From the NCBI GenBank assembly GCA_023428695.1, contig JAEYWY010000028.1, positions 62,001-126,000 on the forward strand: a stretch of DNA of 64,000 bases, written 5' to 3'. A model generated the notes under the pieces. It did not search any database. It was not told where the DNA came from and saw only the letters and a program-made list of their open reading frames with translations. A program made the position numbers and the translations under genes. This DNA is from Bacteroidota bacterium (GTDB lineage: Bacteria; Bacteroidota; Bacteroidia; Cytophagales; Cyclobacteriaceae). Positions 1 to 8,365 of this stretch are shown in pieces (within the stretch, counting starts at the first letter, position 1; each line of letters opens with the position of its first letter).

Positions 1-191
1 CGCATGTCGTCATTCGTATGAACTGAAATGCACTCCGGGAGATTGAGTCGGGCACGGATCGCATCAGTGTCAAGGAAGCAGTCGTAATACACCCATTCGC
101 GGCAGTTATCAGACCACGCCTGTCCCCGAAACGTTTCGCGAATCCCGCGTTGTTTTAACTCCGCATCCAGCGCATCAAGATGTTCACACAT
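1..191 (-). CDS. Small hypothetical protein, C-terminus cut by window edge
   Basis: The frame opens at an ATG (191-189) and stays open for 63 codons to the left edge, so the protein is incomplete. It begins MCEHLDALDAEL and is rich in Trp, Tyr and Cys in its middle (residues about 23-40, with a CREWVYYDC stretch). No signal peptide or membrane segment is visible, so a cytosolic protein is expected. I do not recognise a named family; it resembles small uncharacterised proteins of Bacteroidota, which is from memory and not checked. Its start lies 24 bases after the restored stop of the preceding lipoprotein frame on the same strand, so the two may be cotranscribed. Confidence 0.55.
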   Translation of the reverse strand, partial: MCEHLDALDAELKQRGIRETFRGQAWSDNCREWVYYDCFLDTDAIRARLNLPECISVHTNDDM

Positions 192-215
192 ATGATAAAT
201 GATTTGGCTGCAAAC

Positions 216-541
216 TCAATTACATTTCAAAACAACTCCAGGTAACGGGATCACATTTCCATTCTTATCATGAACAGTAAGTGCCCAGTTGCAGGCAGAA
301 TCTGTCACCACAACGTATACCACGCGTCCTATTCCCCATTCTCGTCACATGTCCAAAGAACACCAAGGAAAGTGCTATTCTCCATGAAATTATCAAACCC
401 ATAACCATCCGGTATGGGAACTTCATTCACCTTCTCCAGTATTGCGGGTGGTATCGAAGGTGAATCGTCGTAAGACTCACATGAGGACAACGCGACGAGA
501 CTGAGTAAGGGAAGTACAAATTGGATAAAAAGTCGTTTCAT
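216..541 (-). pseudogene. Small lipoprotein gene with a one-base frameshift
   Basis: The gene starts at 541 with a lipoprotein signal (MKRLF..., lipobox LSSC, Cys at about residue 21). In frame it stops early at 329, after residue 70. Reading on one frame over gives a sensible continuation (RVVYVVVTDSACNWALTVHD and further) that ends at 216, for about 108 residues in total. The break falls at a run of four C on the + strand (334-337); one extra base there would restore a single frame. This is either a recent frameshift or a homopolymer sequencing error. The function is unknown; a cell-envelope location is inferred from the lipobox. Confidence 0.6.
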
Positions 542-732
542 TGTGCATAAGGTAAAGGTTTGTAACGATCACGATCCAACTGCACATTGTATCAGACACG
601 CCTGGCGGCCAATTGGCTGGAATGCAGCCACAGAAAAGCTCTTAGCAGCTTGCATATGGCTGTCTTTTCAATCCCCTTTGTACCTTGTCACCATTGCGCT
701 TGTAAAAAAAGACTCGTCATTCAGAAACGGTC

Positions 733-3138
733 CTACGAATCCCTCAGTTTCTCCGCCGGATTTGTCAATGCCGCCTTTACGGATTGTCCTGCGATGGCGA
801 GTAACGTTGCGGTAAGAACCAGGAGGCCCGGCAGAATGATCATCCACCATTGCACCGTGATCTTGTAGACAAATCCCTCCAGCCACTTGTTCGTGAGGTA
901 GTACGCTACCGGAAAAGCAAACGCGCAACTGATAATGATTAGCCTGACGTACGTCTTCGAAAGCATAATCAGCAGGTTCGGAATCGTGGCGCCAAGCACC
1001 TTACGGACTGCAATTTCTTTTGTTCGTTTTACCATTGCCAATGTTGCCATCCCAAACAGGCCTAGGCATGCTACAAAAATGGCAATCGCGCTGAATATTT
1101 TAAGAAGGGCACCAAACAGTTCGTCAGCTTTATATTGTTCCTCAAAGAAACTGTCCATGAAGTAGTAGATATACTGGTCGTTGGGATAGTGACGCGCCCA
1201 GATATGGCCAAGCCTTTCGAGATAATCGCCATCGCGTGATTCTGTCCGGAATGAGTAGTATCCATACTCCCATGGATGCCGGTGATAAAAGATTATCGGA
1301 TCGACGGACCGGTGCGCAGATTCATGGTGATAGTCCTTGAAAACTCCGACGATTGTATAGTGTTTATTTTCGTTCGAAATGATTTCGGTGCCGACTGCGT
1401 CTTCCGGTACGTCGTAGCCCAACGCGCGGGCTGCTGTTTGATTGATCAGGCAAGTGTTGTCGAATTCCTTCTGATTGAAGTTTCTGCCTGCTGTAAGACT
1501 GAGTCCGAATGTTTCGACGTACCCCTCATCAATCAACATTATCCAAAACGACTGCTTCTTCTCATTTGAGGAACCCACTGCATGAACTTGCTCGTCATGA
1601 AACCGTATCTCCTGCCCCGGTATATTCATGGATGCAGTTCCGCTCTTAAAGCCAGGCAGCTGCAACACCTCGGAACGGAAAGATGTATAGCGGGAATAGC
1701 GCAGCGAATCTGAATTGGTTGATGCCGGCGCCCGTAGTGTGATGGCGTGGGCATTATCTACACCGGAATCAAATGTCCTCATGAACGCAATCTGCCGTGA
1801 TGCGATCAAGGTAATGCCTACAACAGCGACAGCCAGGAAAAGTTGGAAGATCATCAGCGACTGATGCAAAATTCCTGCACGACCCTTTCCTCCGAATTTG
1901 TTACGCATAATCAAAGCTGGCTTGTAACGTGACAGGAAGTGTGCCGGATAAAAAGCAACAATTGTTGTGATGATAACGAACCCGGTAAAATGCAGCGCAA
2001 GCTTTGAAGGAGAAGGCACATCAAATGTCGCGAGTGAGAACAATAATCCCGACGCGTTAGCAGCGAATGTAAGGAACAGCAGATAGCCCACAACAAATGT
2101 CACCACTGACAGCATACACGCTTCAACGAGGAACTGGCCACTGATTATCAGGCGTGAAGCACCAAACACTTTGCGCACACCAATTTCATCTGCACGTTCA
2201 ATAAGACGCGCAACAGTCAGGTTAATGTAATTAATCCATGCTGCGACCAGAATGAAAACGCCCAATGAAAGCAAGGCGTATAGTAGCGTCTTGTTAATGC
2301 CCGGTTTGATCTCGCCCTGAAGGCCGGGCGTAACATGCAGGTCTTCGTATGGGGTGAGCGAATATTCGCCGGTATGTCCGATTTTCTCAAGGTGAGTTAT
2401 GTGTTCTTTAGCCATCCGCGAAAGCGAACGGTTAAGTGCATCAATTTCCGTTACATTTTCCCGAAGTCTTACAAAGGTGAAGTTGCCGGGAGAGTCGAAT
2501 GATCCTTCGCGGCTTGCCCAGCCGTAATACCACATGGTGGACCACGAAAGCAGAAAATCAAATTCGAGAGAAGTATTGCCCGGAATGTCTTTAAATACAC
2601 CGGTTACTGTTACCGGTAAATGTTCGTTGAAGTAAAGTGTCTTTCCCATCGGTTCTGCGTCACCGAAGTATGCTTTAGCCTGCGACGCTGAAATCACGAC
2701 TGAGTTAGGGGGCGTCAACGAAGTTTCAGCGGATCCACTTATGAGTTCCAGTGGGAAAACCTTCATGAATGAACTGTCTGCAAAGAGCATGTTCTGATCA
2801 ACAATGCGCACATCCTCATTAAATATGAAGGCTTTCTCATTATAAACGCGGGCAACTGCTTCCACCTCGGGAAGGTATTCATGAATGAGTACGGCGGTGC
2901 GCGAATGTGTCCGCGCTGTTTGCAGTACGGCCTGCCCTGCCTGATACTCTGTGTAATTGATCCGGAAAATCCGGTCGCCCTTGGGATAAAATTTATCGTA
3001 ACCGAGATGATAATTCACATAGCCGGAGATCGACAGAAATACCGCGATTCCAACGGAGAGTCCAACGAGATTGATCACCGTAAACAGTCTGTTGCGGCGA
3101 AGGTTGCGCCAGGCGCCAACGAGGTAATGCTTAAACAT
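733..3138 (-). CDS. FtsX/MacB-like ABC transporter permease
   Basis: About 801 residues, starting at MFKHYLVGAWRN; an in-frame ATG 11 codons upstream (3171) is also possible but lacks the family's usual N-terminus. The layout is typical of the Bacteroidota FtsX family: one membrane segment near residues 20-40, a large periplasmic MacB-like domain, three membrane segments around 290-420 with an EIGVRKVFGAS-type cytoplasmic loop, a second periplasmic domain, and three C-terminal segments with a second KEIAVRKVLGAT loop. Such proteins pair with MacB-type ATPases for mechanotransmission or export of envelope substrates; no ATPase is adjacent here, as is usual in this phylum. A second paralogue lies divergently at 3876. 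The substrate is unknown. Confidence 0.9.
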   Translation of the reverse strand: MFKHYLVGAWRNLRRNRLFTVINLVGLSVGIAVFLSISGYVNYHLGYDKFYPKGDRIFRINYTEYQAGQAVLQTARTHSRTAVLIHEYLPEVEAVARVYNEKAFIFNEDVRIVDQNMLFADSSFMKVFPLELISGSAETSLTPPNSVVISASQAKAYFGDAEPMGKTLYFNEHLPVTVTGVFKDIPGNTSLEFDFLLSWSTMWYYGWASREGSFDSPGNFTFVRLRENVTEIDALNRSLSRMAKEHITHLEKIGHTGEYSLTPYEDLHVTPGLQGEIKPGINKTLLYALLSLGVFILVAAWINYINLTVARLIERADEIGVRKVFGASRLIISGQFLVEACMLSVVTFVVGYLLFLTFAANASGLLFSLATFDVPSPSKLALHFTGFVIITTIVAFYPAHFLSRYKPALIMRNKFGGKGRAGILHQSLMIFQLFLAVAVVGITLIASRQIAFMRTFDSGVDNAHAITLRAPASTNSDSLRYSRYTSFRSEVLQLPGFKSGTASMNIPGQEIRFHDEQVHAVGSSNEKKQSFWIMLIDEGYVETFGLSLTAGRNFNQKEFDNTCLINQTAARALGYDVPEDAVGTEIISNENKHYTIVGVFKDYHHESAHRSVDPIIFYHRHPWEYGYYSFRTESRDGDYLERLGHIWARHYPNDQYIYYFMDSFFEEQYKADELFGALLKIFSAIAIFVACLGLFGMATLAMVKRTKEIAVRKVLGATIPNLLIMLSKTYVRLIIISCAFAFPVAYYLTNKWLEGFVYKITVQWWMIILPGLLVLTATLLAIAGQSVKAALTNPAEKLRDS

Positions 3139-3317
3139 GAGGTCTATATTTTTGCGGAAACTAACGTACAAATTCTGCTAATGCAAGGAGGAGTTCAAAG
3201 TTTGAAAAGTTTAAAGCGGGAAAGTCAAAAGTTGAAAATTCTCTAAAGCCGAACGTGAGCGTCGCTGACCAGGATTGATTACAATCTGCAATTTTCTATT
3301 GATCCGTGAATCGAAAA

Positions 3318-3362
3318 CTCTTTGCGTCTTACCAGCGCCTCGCGCCATTGAGGTAAAAAAAG
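3318..3362. repeat. Dispersed GC-rich repeat, copy A
   Basis: Intergenic stretch with CTTTGCGTCTT followed by GCGCCTCGCGCC and a GAGGTAAAAAAA end. It aligns over about 40 bases with the reverse complement of the copy at 6381-6424, having the same CTTTGCGT start, a GCGCC core and a GGT end before a homopolymer. Shorter relatives lie at 16105-16133 and 19598-19619. It sits between a permease start and a small MmcQ gene and encodes nothing recognisable. Confidence 0.45.
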
Positions 3363-3427
3363 CATACTTCTCTTCGATAACTTGGCTCCGCCAATTATAA
3401 ATCATAAATTCCCAAATTATAAATCCA

Positions 3428-3739
3428 ATGGTCTCTGTCGAAAAACTACGCTCTCTCGCTCTTGCGTTTCCCGGTTGTGTTGAGCATCCGCATTTTGAAA
3501 AGCAGGCTTTCAAAGCACGGGGCAAGCGTATATTTTGTACGCTCGCGGCAAAGACGAAGATCGCGTGTGTCAAGCTCTCGCCTGTTGACCAGTCCGTCTA
3601 CTGCCAGATAGACCCGGATATGATCTTCCCGGTCCCAAACAAATGGGGCAAACAAGGCTGGACAAACGTGGCGTTGTCCCGTGTACCAGTATCGTTAATG
3701 AGAGAAATCCTTAAGAAAGCCCACGAGGAAGTTGCTTAA
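3428..3739 (+). CDS. MmcQ/YjbR family protein
   Basis: A 103-residue protein of the length usual for the MmcQ/YjbR family. It shows the N-terminal helix, the FPGCVEHPHFEKQAFK segment, a strand with GKRIFCTL, and the C-terminal KWGKQGWTNVAL region that characterises the fold. Members have a double-wing DNA-binding-like fold, but their physiological role is not established. It is a single-gene unit between two divergent permease genes, with 182 bases upstream and 136 downstream to the next start. It is cytosolic, with no signal sequence. Confidence 0.85.
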   Translation: MVSVEKLRSLALAFPGCVEHPHFEKQAFKARGKRIFCTLAAKTKIACVKLSPVDQSVYCQIDPDMIFPVPNKWGKQGWTNVALSRVPVSLMREILKKAHEEVA

Positions 3740-3875
3740 GGCATTGTCCGGCGGCGGTCACTATCTTCCGTTTCTGGACGGAATGAGTGACCCAAATCAC
3801 TGAAATTTCAAATCAGAACCAACAATTCCAGTTGGAACGGATGTTGGAAGAGGCATTCCACCATTAAGCCAAACT

Positions 3876-6323
3876 ATGATTCGAAATTATCTCACCGTCG
3901 CGTTTCGCGCCATCTGGCGGAATAAGTTTTACTCCATTATCAACGTCGCAGGTCTTGCCATCGGCATTGCGTGCTGCCTGTTGATCAGTCTATACCTCAG
4001 GGACGAGTGGACGTTCGACAAATTTCACTCGAAAGCAGACCAGCTCTATCGCGCTTATGTCAAGGAAGACTACGGTGAAAATGAGCAGTTCTTTAACACA
4101 GTCACGCCCTTCCCCCTGGGACCTACGCTGCAGGAATCCTTTCCCGAAATTAAAGATGCCATCCGTATCAACAATCTTGGCTCACAGGTAAAGACTACCG
4201 GCGAACAGTTTGAAGAAACGGTTACCATTGCCGATCCGGGATTTTTCGACGCATTTGATTTTCCACTTATCAAGGGGTCAAAGGTCGGTATCCTTTCGAA
4301 CGCGGGACATGTCGTACTATCCGAAGACATAGCCACGAAGTATTTTGGCGATGCGGATCCGATTGACAAGGTACTTGCCATCCGGCTCGGTGAGAATTTC
4401 GAAGACTACATTGTAAAGGGCGTCGCCAGACAAATACCAACAAATTCGAGCATACAATTCGGGATTCTGATTTCGTCACTTAACAACCCGAGATTGTATA
4501 ATGAGCGCGCATTGACTTCGGCCTGGTTTAACGTGACACCCGAGACGTACATATTATTGAAAGAAGGCACGGACGCAGAAGCACTGATGCAAAAGTTTCC
4601 ACCGCTGTTTAAGAATATCCTGGGCGAAGAATTTGAAAGAAGCAAGTACTTCGTCGGCCTGCAACCACTGACGGACATTCACCTTAATCCTGATTTTCCT
4701 GCCGGGTATGCTCCCGTAAGTAACCCGCGCTATTCGTATATCCTGGCCGTTGTGGCGCTGCTCATACTGGTACTTGGATCAATCAACTTCATTACGCTTT
4801 CTATCGGACAAACAATCAAACGTTCTCGCGAGGTCGGAATCCGCAAGGTCGTTGGTGCAGTACGACGCCAGCTCATTACACAATTTATTGGTGAGGCGAT
4901 GCTCGTGACCTGCTTCGCGTTGTTGATTGGCGGGTCTCTGGCAGGAGTGACGGTGCCGCTCTTTAATGAATTGTCTGGAAAGTCGCTGGCGCTGAGACCG
5001 GATATTTTTACAATGACTGTCGGGTTGGCATTATTGGTTCTTATCGGACTATTTGCCGGAAGTTATCCAGCTTTTGTTTTGTCGGCGTTCAGACCCATAC
5101 AGATTTTAAAGGGCAAACTTGATGGAACCGGAAAACAAACTCTGCGAAAGATACTTGTCAGCGTTCAACTTGTGTTAGCGATCTTCCTGGTATCTGCCAC
5201 GCTGATTATGCGAAAGCAATTGCATTTCCTTCAGGAGGCAGATCTCGGTTTCGACCGCGAGAACGTTGTTGCGATGAAATTAACGGTTCCACAGGGCGGC
5301 GGGCTTCTCAAGCGGGTCGTCGCCGGATTCGAGAAAGCAGAAATACTGAAGCAGACCTACTCGTCCATCCCGTCTGTACTTTCTGTTTCGGCCGCGTCAC
5401 ATGATTTTGGCAATGGCCAATGGACTGAAATCGGATACACCGATGATAACAGTACGTACCGGATCTTCTATATGAATCTCGTTGATGCTGATTTTGTCCC
5501 GGCGATGGAAATGAAACTGGCCACGGGCCGGAATTTCGACAAGAACAATCCTGCAGATGCGAGAAATGCTATCATCGTGAATGAGGCCTTCGTTCGTGAA
5601 TATGGCTGGGACGATCCTCTGGGGAAACGAATCCCGGGAATGAAATTTATCGAACACGAGATTATTGGTGTTGTGAAGGACTTCAACTACGAGTCATTGT
5701 ATCAGAAAGTAAGACCCCTTGTGATGGCGATAAATCCGGAGATCATTCTTAGCGGTACTGAAAATATCATGATAAACAACTCCCCTATTCCAAAGTTGTT
5801 TGCACGACTTAAGGCAGGCGAAACAAGCAGCGCAATCGCCCAACTTGAAGAGCAATGGAAGAAGGCTGTCGGTCCCGACAGTTTCGAATTCAGTTTCGTC
5901 GATGAACGGATCGACACGCAATATCGCAGCGATAAAAACCTGAGCAAGATCATCTCAATTTCAACGGTGCTCGCGATTATCATCGGTGGACTTGGCCTTT
6001 ACGGATTGGCATCACTGGCAATCCAGGGTCGTGTCAAGGAAGTCAGTATCCGCAAAGTACTTGGTGCGTCAACGAAGTCGCTGGTGATGTTGCTTTCAAA
6101 GGAGTTCGTGATAATGGTTATCGTGAACCTGGTAATATCGATTCCACTTACGCTTTACATTGCAGATAAATGGCTGCAGTCGTTTGAGTACAAGGTCGAC
6201 GTTGGTCCGGGGATCTTCCTGGCCACAGGTGCGGTGTCGTTGGTGATAGCGATGGTTACGATTAGCTCGCAGCTTATCAAGACGGTGTTGTCACAACCAG
6301 CGGACACGCTTAAGGTAGAGTGA
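3876..6323 (+). CDS. FtsX/MacB-like ABC transporter permease
   Basis: An 815-residue paralogue of the permease at 733-3138. It opens MIRNYLTVAFRAIWRNKFYS, with a first membrane segment at about 22-42. A MacB-like periplasmic domain follows, then three membrane segments near residues 285-420 with the loop SREVGIRKVVGAV, a second periplasmic domain, and three C-terminal segments with KEVSIRKVLGAS. No ATP-binding partner is next to it. The role is likely export or lipoprotein/antimicrobial handling across the envelope together with an unlinked ATPase; this is family inference. It ends 108 bases before a convergent amidohydrolase gene. Confidence 0.9.
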   Translation: MIRNYLTVAFRAIWRNKFYSIINVAGLAIGIACCLLISLYLRDEWTFDKFHSKADQLYRAYVKEDYGENEQFFNTVTPFPLGPTLQESFPEIKDAIRINNLGSQVKTTGEQFEETVTIADPGFFDAFDFPLIKGSKVGILSNAGHVVLSEDIATKYFGDADPIDKVLAIRLGENFEDYIVKGVARQIPTNSSIQFGILISSLNNPRLYNERALTSAWFNVTPETYILLKEGTDAEALMQKFPPLFKNILGEEFERSKYFVGLQPLTDIHLNPDFPAGYAPVSNPRYSYILAVVALLILVLGSINFITLSIGQTIKRSREVGIRKVVGAVRRQLITQFIGEAMLVTCFALLIGGSLAGVTVPLFNELSGKSLALRPDIFTMTVGLALLVLIGLFAGSYPAFVLSAFRPIQILKGKLDGTGKQTLRKILVSVQLVLAIFLVSATLIMRKQLHFLQEADLGFDRENVVAMKLTVPQGGGLLKRVVAGFEKAEILKQTYSSIPSVLSVSAASHDFGNGQWTEIGYTDDNSTYRIFYMNLVDADFVPAMEMKLATGRNFDKNNPADARNAIIVNEAFVREYGWDDPLGKRIPGMKFIEHEIIGVVKDFNYESLYQKVRPLVMAINPEIILSGTENIMINNSPIPKLFARLKAGETSSAIAQLEEQWKKAVGPDSFEFSFVDERIDTQYRSDKNLSKIISISTVLAIIIGGLGLYGLASLAIQGRVKEVSIRKVLGASTKSLVMLLSKEFVIMVIVNLVISIPLTLYIADKWLQSFEYKVDVGPGIFLATGAVSLVIAMVTISSQLIKTVLSQPADTLKVE

Positions 6324-6380
6324 TAGCAGCTGGCTGTGTAGCGCTAATGATGTTCGTTTCTTAAGGCTGCAGGTGGAAAT

Positions 6381-6424
6381 ACAAAAACCGCAAAGGCGCG
6401 GAGACGCCAGGGAACGCAAAGATG
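6381..6424. repeat. Dispersed GC-rich repeat, copy B
   Basis: Intergenic sequence with AAAAACCGCAAAGGCGC, then GGAGACGCC and GGAACGCAAAG, lying between convergent genes. The + strand reads ACCGC-AAAGGCGC-G-GAGACGC-AACGCAAAG, a pattern seen in short intergenic repeats of several bacterial phyla. Degenerate relatives are at 3318, 16105 and 19598. It is not coding and carries no obvious terminator hairpin. Confidence 0.5.
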
Positions 6425-6431
6425 AAGGGGA

Positions 6432-8156
6432 TTACTTTGCAAACGTAACGCGTGTAATCAATCCGTTGTTCACTTCATAAATCGCTACAGCCTGGACGGT
6501 CTGATCGTTGAATTTTACGCGTTCGTGATCGATGACTTTGTTGCCGATGACAATTCGCTTCTCAATGTTGCAATGCAGGTACTTCAGATTGGTAAACATC
6601 GACGCGTAGTTTGCGCGCATAGCTTCCTTGCCCTTTGAAATAGGTTTGTCCGGAAAGTCGAACAGTTCCACATCGTCAGAATAGGTTGCCATGAATGCGT
6701 CAATATCGCGGGCGTTGTAAGCGTTGAGTTGTCGCTGCACCACCATTTCCGGCGATTCCCTGATGAGTGTGTCCGCGCGAAGCATTTTTCCGTTCACAAA
6801 GACCAACTCAATTGAATTGAGGTTATTCAAATCGTCAAGCGGATTTTTCGTCATCAGCAGCAAATCGGCATCGCGACCTTTTTCAACAAGGCTGTTGTTG
6901 CGGCCAAATGCGCTTGCTGCATTGATGGTCGCACTGCGTAAAACTTTTGCCCGATCCAGGCCGGCGTTTTCCATCGCGATTAATTCCTGGAGGAATGACG
7001 ACGCATGTTGTGTTCCGATGTTTCCGGCATCCGTTCCTGCCACGATATTCACTCCCCCGTCAGACAACGCGCGAAGATTCAACGCCATGATGGAATCGAG
7101 TTTCTTCATTACAGGGGGAAGTCCGTGTTTCCGAAGTTTGCGCACGTGAGGCGGTAGTATTTCAGTCGGGATTACTTCAAGGTCTTTGAGTGATCCGTAA
7201 AAGAACGGGTTTGCAAACGCGAGGTCCTGTGGATGGAAGTCAAGGCGACCCGAGAAGGTCTTGTAATAGTTTCCCATGACAATAAGTGTTGGAATGTACG
7301 AGACGTTTCTATCGCGCATGGTGCGTATCAACGTGGCGGGTATTTCTTCATTGTCGACGCTGTGAACCAGAATATCCGCGCCTGCCTCGATTGCGAGTTC
7401 GGCGGTCTTCAATTGCGTTGCATGCACAGCGAGTTTAAGTCCGGCTGCATGTGTTCGCTCTGCGATGTGTTTTACAACGGGATATGTTTTATCAGCCGGA
7501 AGATCCGGTGTTACAATGTACCATATCTTGATATAGTCCGGTTTCAACGGCAACATCGTATTCATCAAAGAATCAGCCTGTGCTATGGTTGATATTTTCA
7601 AAATCGGTACGTCGTTGCCGATCTCGAGTTCTTCGTCGCGAACCATCGAAAACAAAGGGCCTGTAACCAGTACGTCAGGTGCCACGTTTGCGCGCGCAAC
7701 CGAATCACGAATAGAGAAATTGCGCATAGGACCACCCACGTCAGCTATCGTGGTTATACCGAGTCGCAGATATCTCCGGAAGTAATCGGGAATTGATTCC
7801 GCTCCTTTTTTCACCTCCTGATGATACGGAACCCGGGTTGTGAGATTGATCGCATCAGGACGTGTATACAGTCCACCTGACTGAAAGAAGTGAATGTGTC
7901 CGTCTGTCATTCCCGGCATGAGATACTTGCCGCTTCCATCGATGATTGTCAGGTCTTTGGACAATTTGGGATTCCGGCGCGTGGTGATTTCAGCAATCGT
8001 GTTATCACGAATGACTACCGTCGCTGACGGTATAATTTTTCCCTGACGGACATCAACAAGTCCAACATTTGTGATCGCAATGTTTTTTTGGGCGTGGGAA
8101 GTGAAAAGAATCAGGCACAGGAGTGCAGAGAAAGTAAGACCTCGTTTCGCGAGCAT
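6432..8156 (-). CDS. Exported amidohydrolase fused to an NTF2/SnoaL-like domain
   Basis: A 574-residue protein with a signal peptide (residues 1-22, cut near SHAQ). Residues about 26-460 form an imidazolonepropionase-like amidohydrolase: metal ligands HxH at His87/His89, a Lys at 210 in DYIKIW, His245 (LAVHAT), His265 (LVHSVDN) and Asp376 (VAGTDAG). Residues about 470-574 look like an NTF2/SnoaL-like domain (VVQRQLNAYNARDIDAFMATY). The amidohydrolase should hydrolyse a cyclic amide or peptide-like substrate in the periplasm; the substrate is unknown. The C-terminal domain is not part of the standard family and may be a lid or dimer module. It is a single gene, divergent from the fibre operon at 8366. 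Confidence 0.88.
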   Translation of the reverse strand: MLAKRGLTFSALLCLILFTSHAQKNIAITNVGLVDVRQGKIIPSATVVIRDNTIAEITTRRNPKLSKDLTIIDGSGKYLMPGMTDGHIHFFQSGGLYTRPDAINLTTRVPYHQEVKKGAESIPDYFRRYLRLGITTIADVGGPMRNFSIRDSVARANVAPDVLVTGPLFSMVRDEELEIGNDVPILKISTIAQADSLMNTMLPLKPDYIKIWYIVTPDLPADKTYPVVKHIAERTHAAGLKLAVHATQLKTAELAIEAGADILVHSVDNEEIPATLIRTMRDRNVSYIPTLIVMGNYYKTFSGRLDFHPQDLAFANPFFYGSLKDLEVIPTEILPPHVRKLRKHGLPPVMKKLDSIMALNLRALSDGGVNIVAGTDAGNIGTQHASSFLQELIAMENAGLDRAKVLRSATINAASAFGRNNSLVEKGRDADLLLMTKNPLDDLNNLNSIELVFVNGKMLRADTLIRESPEMVVQRQLNAYNARDIDAFMATYSDDVELFDFPDKPISKGKEAMRANYASMFTNLKYLHCNIEKRIVIGNKVIDHERVKFNDQTVQAVAIYEVNNGLITRVTFAK

Positions 8157-8270
8157 AGTGCAGGATCAGGCTGATGAAGAATTTCGGGAAGATGTCAAAA
8201 ATCGACAGGTAATGCAACGTATATTGATTCTATCGGCAAATCAGCGAGTCAATTATTTGGTGAAACAACA

Positions 8271-8300
8271 TTCGGTTTCAAGGTATTTTTCCTACTTTCG
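8271..8300 (+). promoter_or_regulatory. Candidate promoter of the fibre/T9SS operon
   Basis: TTCGG (8271-8275) and TACTTTCG (8293-8300) are separated by 17-18 bases. They resemble the Bacteroidota -33 TTTG and -7 TAnnTTTG elements with one mismatch each. This places a start near 8307, about 60 bases before the ATG at 8366. Pattern match only. Confidence 0.35.
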
Positions 8301-8365
8301 GTAACCCGGAATAGTCGGCTTTCGGCCGATCTGGGGAGCAACGTAACCCTGTCTATACTTGTTTT

